Positions 26,112 to 35,278 of a stretch of 64,000 bases of DNA are shown piece by piece. The DNA comes from Paenibacillus sp. FSL R5-0490 (GTDB lineage Bacteria > Bacillota > Bacilli > Bacillales > Cytobacillaceae): the NCBI RefSeq assembly GCF_001956215.1, contig NZ_MRTQ01000006.1:1-64000 (forward strand). The letters are read 5' to 3'. Both the position numbers and the translations under genes were made by a program. Under the pieces are notes generated by a model, which searched no databases, had not been told where the DNA came from, and saw only the letters and a list, made by a program, of their open reading frames with translations. The stretch's first letter is position 1, and every line of letters begins with the position of its first letter.

Positions 26112-27527
26112 ATGATTATGACCGAGAATCCGGCAGATTTATTCGCGGACAAAGTCGAAGCGAGGAATCTGCAGCTGGCCATTCAGCATTCCAGCGATGT
26201 GATTGCAAGAGTGACAAAAGAAGGCATTGCTTTATATGTATCCCCTTCCTGCCTGCCGACACTGGGGTATTCCCCGCAGGATTTTTACCGGAGCAGTCTT
26301 TACACATACTGCCATCCAAATGACCGGGATCTTCTAAGAGATGCACTGGCCGAGCTCGAACAGCTTCCGCATAATCGGGAGACTTTTCGTTTCAGGCACA
26401 AGGAAGGACATTATTTGTGGCTGGAAGCCAATTTTTCAGTCATTAATGAGGATAAAGAAGCAATTTGCATAATCCGGGATATGACACAGAGAATTATTAT
26501 GGAAGAGGAAATTCTTGAGACACAGGAGAAGTACCGTTTTCTGGTGGAGTACTCCAAGGATACGATCGGAATGGTGACTCAAAAGGGGATTTGGACCTAT
26601 ATCAATAATGAAGGGAAGAAGCTCTTCGGGTATACGAGCATCAATGAGATGATCGGCACTTCACTCCACGACTACACTCCTCCTTCAGAACATTCCACCC
26701 TCGATGATTTTCTGCAAACAAAGCTAAGCGTGAATTTTGAGCTTAATTTGATCCGGACTGACGGACAAATAAGAAAAGCCGAAGTCCAGCTGATCCCAAC
26801 CACTTTTAAGAACAGAAAAGTCTACCAGATCATTATCAAAGATGTAACTGGACAAAAGAAGACTGAAGAAAAGCTGCAGAATGCTGAAAAACTTTCCGTG
26901 GTCGGTCAGCTTGCGGCAGGCATCGCCCATGAAATCCGCAACCCGCTTACAGCCATAAAAGGCTTTACACAGCTGTTATACGAAGAACATAAAGACAATT
27001 TCGCAGAGGTCATTCTAAATGAGCTGGAGCGGATTGAAGGCATCGTCAATGACCTGCTCGTTCTCGCCAAGCCTCAAATAACCGAAATGGAAAAAACCTG
27101 CCTGACAAACATAGTAAAAAGTGTGATTACTCTTTTAAACAGCCAGGCAGTCATGGAAAATATTCTGATCGAATTAACTCAGTCACCTGGCGAATTCTTT
27201 GTGAATTGTGAAAAAGATAAAATTAAGCAGGTGCTGATTAACATCATTAAGAACTCGATGGAAGCCATGCCCATGGGCGGCAAAATAAACGTCGATATCC
27301 GCCAGGAGGACCATTCTGTCATCATCACTGTCGAGGATGAAGGAATCGGCATACCGGAAGAACGCCTCGCCAAATTGGGAGAGCCGTTTTACAGCACAAA
27401 AGAAAAAGGGACAGGCCTTGGCATCATGATCTGCAAAAAAATCATTAAAAATCACGGCGGAAACCTATACATCCACAGCAGGGAAAATGAAGGCACAACA
27501 GTCCGGATTACACTGCCGCTTGCCTGA
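26112..27527 (+). CDS. PAS-domain sensor histidine kinase, sporulation-kinase type
   Basis: The 471-aa cytoplasmic kinase has no membrane segment. It has two PAS domains (about 18-130 and 140-250), a HisKA domain with GQLAAGIAHEIRNPLTAIKG holding the phospho-accepting His (about 275), and an HATPase_c domain with N (IKNSMEA), G1 (VEDEGIGIP) and G2 (GTGLGIMICKK) boxes. The H-box is that of the B. subtilis KinA-KinE family feeding phosphate to Spo0F. No response regulator gene is adjacent, which fits an orphan phosphorelay kinase. ATG 26112 is chosen for the AAGGAGG 6 nt upstream. Confidence 0.88.
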   Translation: MIMTENPADLFADKVEARNLQLAIQHSSDVIARVTKEGIALYVSPSCLPTLGYSPQDFYRSSLYTYCHPNDRDLLRDALAELEQLPHNRETFRFRHKEGHYLWLEANFSVINEDKEAICIIRDMTQRIIMEEEILETQEKYRFLVEYSKDTIGMVTQKGIWTYINNEGKKLFGYTSINEMIGTSLHDYTPPSEHSTLDDFLQTKLSVNFELNLIRTDGQIRKAEVQLIPTTFKNRKVYQIIIKDVTGQKKTEEKLQNAEKLSVVGQLAAGIAHEIRNPLTAIKGFTQLLYEEHKDNFAEVILNELERIEGIVNDLLVLAKPQITEMEKTCLTNIVKSVITLLNSQAVMENILIELTQSPGEFFVNCEKDKIKQVLINIIKNSMEAMPMGGKINVDIRQEDHSVIITVEDEGIGIPEERLAKLGEPFYSTKEKGTGLGIMICKKIIKNHGGNLYIHSRENEGTTVRITLPLA

Positions 27528-27531
27528 ATAA

Positions 27532-27568
27532 AAGAAGCCAGATCACTGAGCTGGCTTCTTATTTTTTA
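27532..27568. terminator. Terminator between the kinase and NRDE genes
   Basis: AAGAAGCCAG pairs with CTGGCTTCTT, followed by ATTTTTTAA on the plus strand; the NRDE stop codon lies inside the right flank. Confidence 0.8.
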
Positions 27569-28314
27569 AGGATAAACTCCTGTTCCTGCCTATCCTCCCC
27601 AATATGTACCCTTTCCTTGTAAAAAATCTCATCCTTTGACATCAGCAGCACAGTTGAACTCCTGGTTCCATAGCCATCGCTTTTGATAAATAATGGAGAC
27701 AGAATCCGTTCCCATTCAAGTGAAACTCCTGTTTTCGGAAGCCTATCATCCGGGGCGGGGTCTGCATTCCGGAGAAGTGTGAACAGGTCTTCTGTTAAGT
27801 TTCCCCCTGCATTATCTAAGAGAGCAGATAAGCCCTCCTTCCCTTTTTTCACCTTTGGCCATTCGGTATCCAGCACATGATTGCTGACCCCGTACACCCC
27901 CGGCTGAAGCTGCTCGATTCTATCCTCCACGTTCGAATAATAAAAAAGCTCGTCCAAATTCCCTGCAAGCAAATTGTAGCCGGGATAGCTGACGCGATGT
28001 TCAGATGCCCTGTTCATAAAGTCAGCAGGCGAAGCACTGCCCTTCAAAAAATCCGCCGCCAGATCTCCTCTTGACCTCTTGCCTTCTGTCACTTCATTTG
28101 GATCGCGGTAATTTGTCAGAGCTGCAAATCTGCCATTTTTAGTGACACCCATCCACGTTCCCATTTTCCTCAAATCGCGTCCGGCGAGAATGTGGGGATG
28201 ATCCTCCCAAAAATGTGCAGGTGCAGTCGGACGCTCGTAAAATTCGTCGCGATTGGCTGCAGCAATCAGCTTATATTTCGGATGGACTTTGTATGCAAAA
28301 AGGATTAGACACAC
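27559..28314 (-). CDS. NRDE (TANGO2-like) family protein
   Basis: The 251-aa protein has the family-defining AANRDEFYERPT (about 20) and the conserved blocks GRDLRKMGTWMGV (about 48) and FAALTNYRDP (about 68), followed by GYNLLAGN and SNHVLD. NRDE proteins have an Ntn-hydrolase-like fold; eukaryotic TANGO2 is linked to Golgi organisation and metabolism, while the bacterial role is unknown. Homologues generally begin MCLILFA, which favours the GTG at 28314 over the GTG three codons upstream; neither has a strong ribosome site, so the start is uncertain. Confidence 0.85.
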   Translation of the reverse strand: MCLILFAYKVHPKYKLIAAANRDEFYERPTAPAHFWEDHPHILAGRDLRKMGTWMGVTKNGRFAALTNYRDPNEVTEGKRSRGDLAADFLKGSASPADFMNRASEHRVSYPGYNLLAGNLDELFYYSNVEDRIEQLQPGVYGVSNHVLDTEWPKVKKGKEGLSALLDNAGGNLTEDLFTLLRNADPAPDDRLPKTGVSLEWERILSPLFIKSDGYGTRSSTVLLMSKDEIFYKERVHIGEDRQEQEFILKK

Positions 28315-28402
28315 GGGGATCACTGCTTTCGTTTTATTATCATTATAGCTTTACATGCAAATACAGCAAAAAGCCCCTTTCTGCAAAGGAGCTTCCCCAT
28401 CT

Positions 28403-29506
28403 TCACGTAACCGTCTCCTCGAGCCGAGCTGCTTTCCTCGCCCTTAAAAACCTTATTGTATTTAAAACAATCGTTTTAGTCACAGCATAAGTAGGAATCG
28501 CCAGAATCATGCCAAGAATTCCGGCAAGATTGCCTGCAACCAGCAAGAGGATAATGATGGTGGCCGGATGTGTGTTTAAGGTTTTGCCGAGAATCAGCGG
28601 TGACAGCACGTTCCCTTCAACCTGCTGGGCAATCACGATGACCACAACAACCAGAAGGGCTTTAGTCGGCGAGTCAAAAAGTGCGACGATTACGGCAGGT
28701 GCACCGCCAAGAAACGGTCCGACATAAGGAATAATATTCGTGATGGCTACAATCAGCGCCATAACCAGCGCATAAGGCAGATCAATGATTAAATAACCGA
28801 TAAATGACAGTGTCCCTACAAACAGCGCCACAGTAATCTGCCCCTGAATGTAAGAAGAAAGGGTTTCGCCTGTTTCCTTAAGGGTTTTAACCCCTTCTTC
28901 CCTGTAAGCAACAGGAAGAAACTTCGAAACGGCGGCAGGAAACTTATCGCCGTCTTTGAACATATAAAACAACAGGAAAGGCACCGTGACAATCGTGATT
29001 GCAATATTCGTGACCAGACTGACTATGCCGGCTACTCCCTGCGTCAAACGGCTTGGGAGCGTATTGGCATAATCCATAATGCGGGCTTCAATTTCTTGTA
29101 TGGATACGTAGTCCTGTGCCAAAAACCACTTAAACTCTTCCGTGTTAGACATTGAATTAACAAAGTCTCTTGTCGCTTTCGCATATCCCGGAAGATCATT
29201 GAATAATTCAGTAACCTGTCTGCTGATAAGAGGCGCAATGTTGCCAATAACGAGCATCACTAAACCGATCACCGCTGCATAGATAATTAAAATCGCTGCC
29301 GTTCTTGGCACCCTGTAGCGCTGCAGTAGTTTAACTAGCGGATTCAATAAGAAATACAGAAATCCCGATATTATGATTGGAAAAAATAGAGTAGATACAA
29401 AGATGCCGACCGGTTCAAACAGAAAAGAAATTTTTGTTGATACATAAATGATTGTTAAGATTATCAGTAATTGCAAAGTCCAGTACTGCAGTTTTTTCTT
29501 TGCCAC
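28403..29506 (-). CDS. AI-2E family transporter (YueF/YtvI type)
   Basis: The 367-aa polytopic membrane protein has about eight helices: a pair near 10-60, one near 70, and a cluster after 200, with the conserved GPFLGGAPAVIVAL and a C-terminal ILGMILAIPTYAVTKTIV. Members of this family have been linked to AI-2 or sodium/proton transport, but the name does not establish function. GTG 29506 is the preferred start (AAAGGTGAC 3-5 nt upstream, protein MAKKKLQYW); a frame to ATG 29626 adds a polar tail unlike the family. It stands alone. Confidence 0.85.
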   Translation of the reverse strand: MAKKKLQYWTLQLLIILTIIYVSTKISFLFEPVGIFVSTLFFPIIISGFLYFLLNPLVKLLQRYRVPRTAAILIIYAAVIGLVMLVIGNIAPLISRQVTELFNDLPGYAKATRDFVNSMSNTEEFKWFLAQDYVSIQEIEARIMDYANTLPSRLTQGVAGIVSLVTNIAITIVTVPFLLFYMFKDGDKFPAAVSKFLPVAYREEGVKTLKETGETLSSYIQGQITVALFVGTLSFIGYLIIDLPYALVMALIVAITNIIPYVGPFLGGAPAVIVALFDSPTKALLVVVVIVIAQQVEGNVLSPLILGKTLNTHPATIIILLLVAGNLAGILGMILAIPTYAVTKTIVLNTIRFLRARKAARLEETVT

Positions 29507-29686
29507 ATTGTCACCTTTTTCTTTGAATAGATTAAATAAAGGATACCATATTCGCGTGTTTACTCCTACGAAGATGTTACTTCTTTTACGAATAGGGATT
29601 GAAAAGGTTTCGGAAAAATCATTCATATTTTAAGAAATTACACACAATAAGATTAGATATATTTACTCATATAATTCCATTATTTT

Positions 29687-29712
29687 GTTTAAACCTATCC
29701 TTTTAGAGGTAT
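29687..29712 (+). promoter_or_regulatory. Candidate SigB-type promoter
   Basis: GTTTAA (29687-29692), a 14-nt spacer and AGGTAT (29707-29712) resemble the SigB pattern GTTTAA-N12-15-GGGTAT. It lies 54 bp before the 61-aa reading frame. This is a weak prediction. Confidence 0.35.
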
Positions 29713-29765
29713 AAAGTACTACAGGACACAAACTTCCCCCTTTAAAGTCAGGAGTGAGCAGACTT

Positions 29766-29951
29766 ATGAATACAATAGACATTTTTAAGAATGAACTCGC
29801 ATTACTGACAGACGAAATGGATCGCTGTAAGAATGCTAAGATAAAAAAACAAATTCTTAATGATATTCGTCTCATCCAGAGTGCAGTCCAGAACTTACTT
29901 AAAGATACAGAACAAAAAAACAACCTCGCAGGCATAATCACCCTCTACTAA
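29766..29951 (+). CDS. Small 61-aa helical protein
   Basis: Not recognised. The protein (MNTIDIFKNELALLTDEMDR...) is mainly alpha-helical with an amphipathic pattern and no cysteine or membrane segment. AGGAG lies about 11 nt before the ATG; a GTG at 29754 in the same frame is an alternative. It precedes the glycosyltransferase genes by 85 nt and may have its own SigB-like promoter. Whether it is part of the glycan cluster is not clear. Confidence 0.5.
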   Translation: MNTIDIFKNELALLTDEMDRCKNAKIKKQILNDIRLIQSAVQNLLKDTEQKNNLAGIITLY

Positions 29952-30036
29952 TAGTAAATTCATTGTGATGTTAATTGGAGTAAACGAATATTATAAAGTA
30001 TTCATTAGAAAATCTTCATTCAAGGAGGCTGCAGGC

Positions 30037-31140
30037 ATGAGGATTGGAATTAATCTTCTCAATCTCACACAAGATCGATTCGGAGGGGTTGAACAGTATA
30101 TAAAGAATTTGATTACCCATCTCGCTGACAGCAGGGAAAATCTTACTTTGTTCCTCTTTCTCAGTGCCAATATGAGGAATATCTTTCCCCGTCATGAAAA
30201 AATTCAAATCCAAAAGTTAACAGATTCAGCTCATATTTATAAATCCATTCGACAATGTCAGCTGGACCTCTGGTTTTGCCCATTGCATAAATCGTATATA
30301 TCAAATATTGATGTTCCCAGTGTCGTAACGATTCATGATGTTCTTCACACTGAATATCCCCATTTTGTGCCAGGTGGATTAGATGAAAATAACCGTTACT
30401 ATCATCAGTTTGCACCTTCTTTTACAAAAGTGATTACAGTCTCACACTTTTCCAAGAATGCTATAGCTAATCATCTGCCTATCCCAAAAGAAAAGATTCA
30501 TGCCATTCACCTCAATGCACCCGCCATATTTGAAAGAGCTCCTGCACATGCGCAAAGAAAAAGGGTGAAACAAAAATATCAGCTGCCTGATAGATATGCC
30601 CTGTATCCTTCCAGTTATAATCCCCATAAAAATCATCAGAATCTTCTAAAGGCAATTCTGATATTACGGAAAAAGTATAATACCTCCATACCGCTGGTCC
30701 TGACTGGCTTTGCAGATAAAAACAATGGGATTTACCAGTCTGTATTGCGGTTTATAAGGGACCATTCATTAGAGGAAGACATTCATGTATTAGGGTATGT
30801 AAAGCCGGATGATATGCCATCTCTTTATTGGAACTCCAGCTTTTTAGTCTTTCCTTCATTATACGAAGGATTTGGCATTCCACTGGTTGAAGCTCTTAAG
30901 GCCAAGAAACCGATCGTCTGTTCAAACAAGGGAAGCATCCCGGAAATCGCAGGCGATGCAGCTCTCTATTTTGATCCGGAAAGTCCTGAGGACATTGCTT
31001 CCAAAATGAAAAGCATGTTAGATCCTTCAACAAGAGAAAGACTTAGGAAGATGAGCAGTCTACGATCAAAGCAATTTTCCTGGAAAAGGACTGCAGCAGA
31101 AACGCTGAACGTTTTTCGAAGTGTGGTCAAGAAACGTTGA
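30037..31140 (+). CDS. Family 4 glycosyltransferase
   Basis: GT-B fold enzyme of 367 aa. The N-terminal acceptor domain starts MRIGINLLNLTQDRFGGVEQ; the C-terminal nucleotide-sugar domain carries YPSSYNPHKNHQNLLKA (about 190) and the E-x7-E motif YEGFGIPLVEA (about 287), the GT4 signature. The donor is probably a GDP- or UDP-sugar. AAGGAGG lies 8 nt before ATG 30037. It is followed by another glycosyltransferase 12 nt later. The nearby manC-like gene makes GDP-mannose a plausible donor. Confidence 0.9.
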   Translation: MRIGINLLNLTQDRFGGVEQYIKNLITHLADSRENLTLFLFLSANMRNIFPRHEKIQIQKLTDSAHIYKSIRQCQLDLWFCPLHKSYISNIDVPSVVTIHDVLHTEYPHFVPGGLDENNRYYHQFAPSFTKVITVSHFSKNAIANHLPIPKEKIHAIHLNAPAIFERAPAHAQRKRVKQKYQLPDRYALYPSSYNPHKNHQNLLKAILILRKKYNTSIPLVLTGFADKNNGIYQSVLRFIRDHSLEEDIHVLGYVKPDDMPSLYWNSSFLVFPSLYEGFGIPLVEALKAKKPIVCSNKGSIPEIAGDAALYFDPESPEDIASKMKSMLDPSTRERLRKMSSLRSKQFSWKRTAAETLNVFRSVVKKR

Positions 31141-31152
31141 GAGGAGAAAAAT

Positions 31153-32328
31153 ATGGCAAGAAAATTACTTGTTCTTAATATTTTCCCGACGGTTTTCCCG
31201 CCTACAAGCGGTGGCACTTTGAGGTATTTTCATATTTATAACGAATTAAGCCGCTATTATGATATTACTCTATTATCCCAGTCGTACGGCATAAGGGGCA
31301 AAGTGATCGAATACTCCTCAAAATTCCGGGAGTACCTAACAGAAAAAGATCCTCTCTATCCGCGTATAAGGCAGCAGCTTCATGATGCGGCACACACCTA
31401 TGAACTTCCTTTACTTATGTGTTTGGAGTCTGCCAATCATCACGTTTTATACAAGAGGTATTTTAAGAAACTCTATCACAAAAGCGATATTATCATTCAT
31501 GAATCCCCTTACTTACTGGATTGTGATTTGTATTTTAACAAAGATAAAAAGCCAAGAATTTTTAATAGCCATAACCATGAATACGCACTGGCAAAGCAGC
31601 TTTGGAAAAATGAGAAGGCAAGAGAGTACCTTCCCCGGCTTTATCAAGCAGAACAGCGATTAACTTCACTCGCTGATTTGATTTTTGCCACATCCTCTGC
31701 TGAGAGGGATGAGTTTATTCGAGCTTATGGCCTGGAGCCTCAAAAGGTAAAGCTTGCTCCAAATGGAATTAATTCCGGTGAGTGGCTTACACGAAGAAAT
31801 AGGTCTGCAGGCAGGCCGAAAGCCCTGTTTATTGGAGCACAGTATCCGCCTAACATTCAGGCAGCGGATTTTATCGTTCACAAACTTGCGGACCAATGCC
31901 CGAATATCGATTTTATTATTGCAGGCGGATGCTGCAGTTCATTTCAAAATCCAAAGAAAAGAAATATAAAATTACTGGGCTCCGTTCAGCACCAAGAAAA
32001 ATTAGCCTTATTTGCCGATGCGGATATCGCCATTAACCCAGTTATTACCGGAGCAGGAGTAAATATTAAAACACTTGAATTCCTATCTGCAGGAATCCCC
32101 CTGTTTTCCACATTATTCGGTATTCGGGGATTGGAGCTCGTTGATCATAAACACTATATTCACGCAGAACAGGAAGATTTTGCGGATAAATTGAACGAGT
32201 ATGCAGGCAGGCCTGAAATGTTGGATAAGATAGCATCAAACGGGCAGAATTATATCAACAGCCATTATTCATGGAAAAGCATTGCGAAAAAAATCTATGA
32301 AGCTATAGAAAAGACTCTTTCTATTTAA
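31153..32328 (+). CDS. Glycosyltransferase (GT4-like)
   Basis: The 391-aa GT-B protein opens with a nucleotide-fold strand and glycine loop (LLVLNIFPTVFPPTSGGTLR) and has the C-terminal segment FIGAQYPPNIQAADF (about 225) and GAGVNIKTLEFLSAGIPLFS (about 300), where the usual first Glu of the E-x7-E motif is replaced (GAGVNIKTLE). It is probably active but divergent. GAGGAG precedes the ATG. Its 3' end overlaps the convergent glycosyltransferase gene by 8 bp. Confidence 0.87.
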   Translation: MARKLLVLNIFPTVFPPTSGGTLRYFHIYNELSRYYDITLLSQSYGIRGKVIEYSSKFREYLTEKDPLYPRIRQQLHDAAHTYELPLLMCLESANHHVLYKRYFKKLYHKSDIIIHESPYLLDCDLYFNKDKKPRIFNSHNHEYALAKQLWKNEKAREYLPRLYQAEQRLTSLADLIFATSSAERDEFIRAYGLEPQKVKLAPNGINSGEWLTRRNRSAGRPKALFIGAQYPPNIQAADFIVHKLADQCPNIDFIIAGGCCSSFQNPKKRNIKLLGSVQHQEKLALFADADIAINPVITGAGVNIKTLEFLSAGIPLFSTLFGIRGLELVDHKHYIHAEQEDFADKLNEYAGRPEMLDKIASNGQNYINSHYSWKSIAKKIYEAIEKTLSI

Positions 32329-33478
32329 GAAGCTCTTCTATAGCCTTTTTCATTGAAATCCCCGCCACATCCCATGTAAGCTTCTCCATATCCCATCGCC
32401 CTTTTTTTCCTTTCTGCTTACAAAGGTGCGGGTTTTCATAGGCCAATCTCATCTTCCTTTTCGTGTCCTCCAAATCCGCTTCAGCCCATAACTGGCCGCC
32501 CTGCCCAAATAAATGGTGATATCGTTTTGATATAGCATTATCGCTGTACATACTTTTCCTCGGGTCCTCAAGCTTATAGTCGATTAAGAAGGAATTTTGT
32601 TCGTTTAAAAAATCCATCTGTCCGCCCCAGCCTGTAGCTATAACCGGGGTTCCGCTTGATAAGGCCTCCATGTACGGCAGACCTACTCCTTCCCCTCTTG
32701 TGGGAAGAATAAAGGCATTGCCAAGCGTATATAAACCCTTTATCTGTTCTTCCGGCAAAATGCCAGTTAATACATGTATGGGAGCCGTTCCATTTGTAAA
32801 CCCAAGATTTCTTTTATACTTTGAGATAGCATTTAATATATTTTTGCGGCTTCTTCCGTAGGTTTTAATAATCAGCAGCACATTATCCCTGGAAGTGAAT
32901 TCACTCCAATACGCTTTTAACAAAGTTTCAGGATTTTTTCTATGCTGAAAATCAAAGATCGAAACAAAAACAAACTTCCCATTTGCTTCTTTTAATGCAA
33001 GCTTTTTATTTCCAGGATTGAACGTTTGTATATCTGCTCCATGGGGAGCCAGAAACACGGGGATTTTCACGCCGCTTTTTTTCATTGCATATACATTTTG
33101 GCTGCAAGGCACGCATACCCCATCACATGCATTAATGAAAGGCAGCCAGGAACGTGGAATCCTCGCTGTTTCCCAAACCGTATTCAATAGAATCAGATCA
33201 CATGTTTTTCTTTCCTTTTTAATATCTTCAATATTCCCTGGGGGACAATGATAGATTAAAATTTTTTGTTTGTTTTCTTTGTAAGGGGTATCTATTAATT
33301 GTAACAATCTGTCTTTCTTGCCTGGATCATTAAACTGATAGGGGAAATTCCATGTAAATGGCTGAATCTTAATATCGGCACCAAGACGGTCCAATGAAAG
33401 AACATACTCTCGGCTCGCAATTCCGTATCCGCTTGCATCCAGAACCGGCCCTTTCCAAATGACTTGATAATCTGACAC
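32321..33478 (-). CDS. Family 4 glycosyltransferase
   Basis: The 385-aa protein begins MSDYQVIWKGPVLDASGYG, typical of GT4 enzymes (glycine loop near the acceptor site), and has the E-x7-E motif RGEGVGLPYMEALSSGTPV (about 265-280). GTG 33478 is chosen because GGGAGG lies 7 nt upstream and it begins the conserved part; an ATG at 33580 would overlap the manC-like gene by 70 bp. It is the second gene of a two-gene minus-strand unit with manC, convergent with the other two transferases. Confidence 0.88.
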   Translation of the reverse strand: MSDYQVIWKGPVLDASGYGIASREYVLSLDRLGADIKIQPFTWNFPYQFNDPGKKDRLLQLIDTPYKENKQKILIYHCPPGNIEDIKKERKTCDLILLNTVWETARIPRSWLPFINACDGVCVPCSQNVYAMKKSGVKIPVFLAPHGADIQTFNPGNKKLALKEANGKFVFVSIFDFQHRKNPETLLKAYWSEFTSRDNVLLIIKTYGRSRKNILNAISKYKRNLGFTNGTAPIHVLTGILPEEQIKGLYTLGNAFILPTRGEGVGLPYMEALSSGTPVIATGWGGQMDFLNEQNSFLIDYKLEDPRKSMYSDNAISKRYHHLFGQGGQLWAEADLEDTKRKMRLAYENPHLCKQKGKKGRWDMEKLTWDVAGISMKKAIEELLK

Positions 33479-33510
33479 ATCTTTCCCTCCCGCCATCACG
33501 AACAATTTGA

Positions 33511-34977
33511 TTAATTCTTTTTCATTCCTAACCTGGTTTTCATAGATTTCAACCCCATTTTCCATATCATGCTGGCCCATTGTACAGAAGATGACAGAAA
33601 CGATCTATTCCTCCCCTTTATACTATGGTTAACCGTATCATCCCAAGAATCCGCAATCCGGATGATATCCTCTTCCAACAGCTTTTCTCCCCACTGGACT
33701 TCTATGATTTCAAGGGATGTAATGGCTTTAACTGCATGTTTTGCTCCAAAAGGAATCTGGAGGACGTCCCCCGCCTTTATATAAGAAAGCCGTCCATCCA
33801 AAATAAACTTTCCTTCTCCGGAAATGACAGTCCAAGTCTCCTGCCTGAATTGGTGAGTCTGGTAGCTGATATTCTTTCCTGGATTTATTTTGATCAGCTT
33901 GGATAGTGAGTGCATACCTTCGTTCGTACTGGTAAAATCTAAAACCTTATAAACACCCCATCTTTTCTCCTCATACATAGGTCTTGCTTTTTCAGCCTGT
34001 TCCTTAATAGCATTGCTCTTGTGCTTATTGGCTACCAGAATCCCATCCGGACTGGCAGCTATAATAGTGTCAGAGACTGAAATGGCATGAATCGGAATGG
34101 ACATTTCATTGACAATCTGTGTATTTTGACAATCCTCAGACAAAGAGCCTTTGCCAAATATCGAATTCGCAAGCTGACCGCTCAATGCTTCCCAGCTGCC
34201 AAGGTCCTTCCATTGTCCAGAGTAGGGTATGACAATCGACTTGCTATTCTTCTCGACAACCTGATAATCAAAACTGATATCAGGCAGACGATCATATGTT
34301 TTCAGCAGCTGGCTGTAAGATGTAGAAAACTTCTTTTCTTTCAAGTACTCAATCATAAAATTTAAAGAAAATCCAAATATACCACAATTCCAATAAGCAT
34401 TTTTTTCGATCAGCATCTGGGCTTTGTCTGAGTTTGGTTTTTCTATAAATTCATCGATTAATAGGCAGCCAACTTCTTCCTTTAGAGCCTGCTTAGGTAC
34501 GATATATCCAAACTGCTCAGACGGAAACTGAGGTAAAGCACCAAAAAGTGCAAGTTCTGCCTGCGATTTCTGAAGAATATCCGGAATGGTTAAGAGCTGT
34601 TCATAAAACCGGGGCTCCACATAGGAATCGACCGGAAGCACACAAATGGTTTCATTAATACTGGAATGTTGATGTGAATGAAGATAAGCACAAGCCAAAA
34701 CAATGGATGGGAATGTACCTCTTTGACTCGGCTCGCAGATAACGGGGATGTGACTGCCTATTTGGTTTTTTATAATATCCATTTGACTCTCACAGGTAAT
34801 AATATAGGCGGATGATAAAAGCCCAGCGTCAGCAAGCTGCCTGCATACCCGCTGAATCATTGATTCATACTCGCCCTGTTCATTTTTCAAAAGCTTTAAG
34901 AACTGCTTTGAACGGACCGAATTGGATAATGGCCAAAGCCTCTTTCCGATTCCTCCGGATAACAGCAAGATTTTCAG
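33511..34977 (-). CDS. manC: Mannose-1-phosphate guanylyltransferase / mannose-6-phosphate isomerase-type protein
   Basis: Makes GDP-mannose from mannose-1-P and GTP. The N-terminal nucleotidyltransferase domain has LLSGGIGKRLWPLSNSVRSK (about 5-24), the signature for this family, and FIEKPNSDKA (about 175). The C-terminal cupin (about 345-445; SYQTHQFRQETWTVISGEG) corresponds to the type II phosphomannose isomerase module, so the 488-aa protein may be bifunctional. A CTG at 34977 is proposed as the start: GGGGGTGA precedes it by about 6 nt and the protein then begins like the family (MKILLLSGG). GTG 34986 and ATG 35010 are alternatives. It supplies the adjacent glycosyltransferase cluster. 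Confidence 0.85.
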   Translation of the reverse strand: MKILLLSGGIGKRLWPLSNSVRSKQFLKLLKNEQGEYESMIQRVCRQLADAGLLSSAYIITCESQMDIIKNQIGSHIPVICEPSQRGTFPSIVLACAYLHSHQHSSINETICVLPVDSYVEPRFYEQLLTIPDILQKSQAELALFGALPQFPSEQFGYIVPKQALKEEVGCLLIDEFIEKPNSDKAQMLIEKNAYWNCGIFGFSLNFMIEYLKEKKFSTSYSQLLKTYDRLPDISFDYQVVEKNSKSIVIPYSGQWKDLGSWEALSGQLANSIFGKGSLSEDCQNTQIVNEMSIPIHAISVSDTIIAASPDGILVANKHKSNAIKEQAEKARPMYEEKRWGVYKVLDFTSTNEGMHSLSKLIKINPGKNISYQTHQFRQETWTVISGEGKFILDGRLSYIKAGDVLQIPFGAKHAVKAITSLEIIEVQWGEKLLEEDIIRIADSWDDTVNHSIKGRNRSFLSSSVQWASMIWKMGLKSMKTRLGMKKN

Positions 34978-35091
34978 CTTCTTCACCCCCTTTTTCAAAG
35001 GAAAATACATTTCTTACTATTGTATGGGATTGAGTAAATTCCGATATGGTCATTTATCTCATTGCTTATAACAGGGACGGAAAAAATAAAA

Positions 35092-35119
35092 AGGTATTCC
35101 TTTACTAAAAGGAATACCT
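35092..35119. repeat. 28-bp palindromic direct repeat (left copy), minJ terminator
   Basis: AGGTATTCC...GGAATACCT forms a hairpin; on the minus strand it is followed by TTTTTATTTTTT, a complete intrinsic terminator. An identical 28-bp copy lies at 35279-35306. The pair bracket a 159-bp insert and look like a target-site duplication of a terminator hairpin. Confidence 0.8.
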
Positions 35120-35278
35120 CAGAGTGTAGACAAACCCCTTATTCAAAAATTCATCTGATGAAAAAGGGGTTTTGCTTCTTTTTTTGTAGCATATTTGGTA
35201 GTTCATGTTCCGAAACAGTACCATATATTGATGAGGTATTAATTACAAAAAACGGCTATCGACTTTGTCGACAGCCTG
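35120..35278. mobile_element. MITE-like 159-bp element in a terminator hairpin
   Basis: The ends are imperfect inverted repeats: CAGAGTGTAGACAAA at the left and, read inward on the other strand, CAGGCTGTCGACAAA at the right (12 of 15 match). The inside holds an AAACCCCTT...AAGGGGTTTT hairpin and GGCTATCGACTTTGTCGACAGCC-type palindrome arms near the right end. There is no transposase. The ends recall IS1182-type elements, which are known to target palindromes; this relation is inferred. The 34978-35377 gap holds nothing else. Confidence 0.65.
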
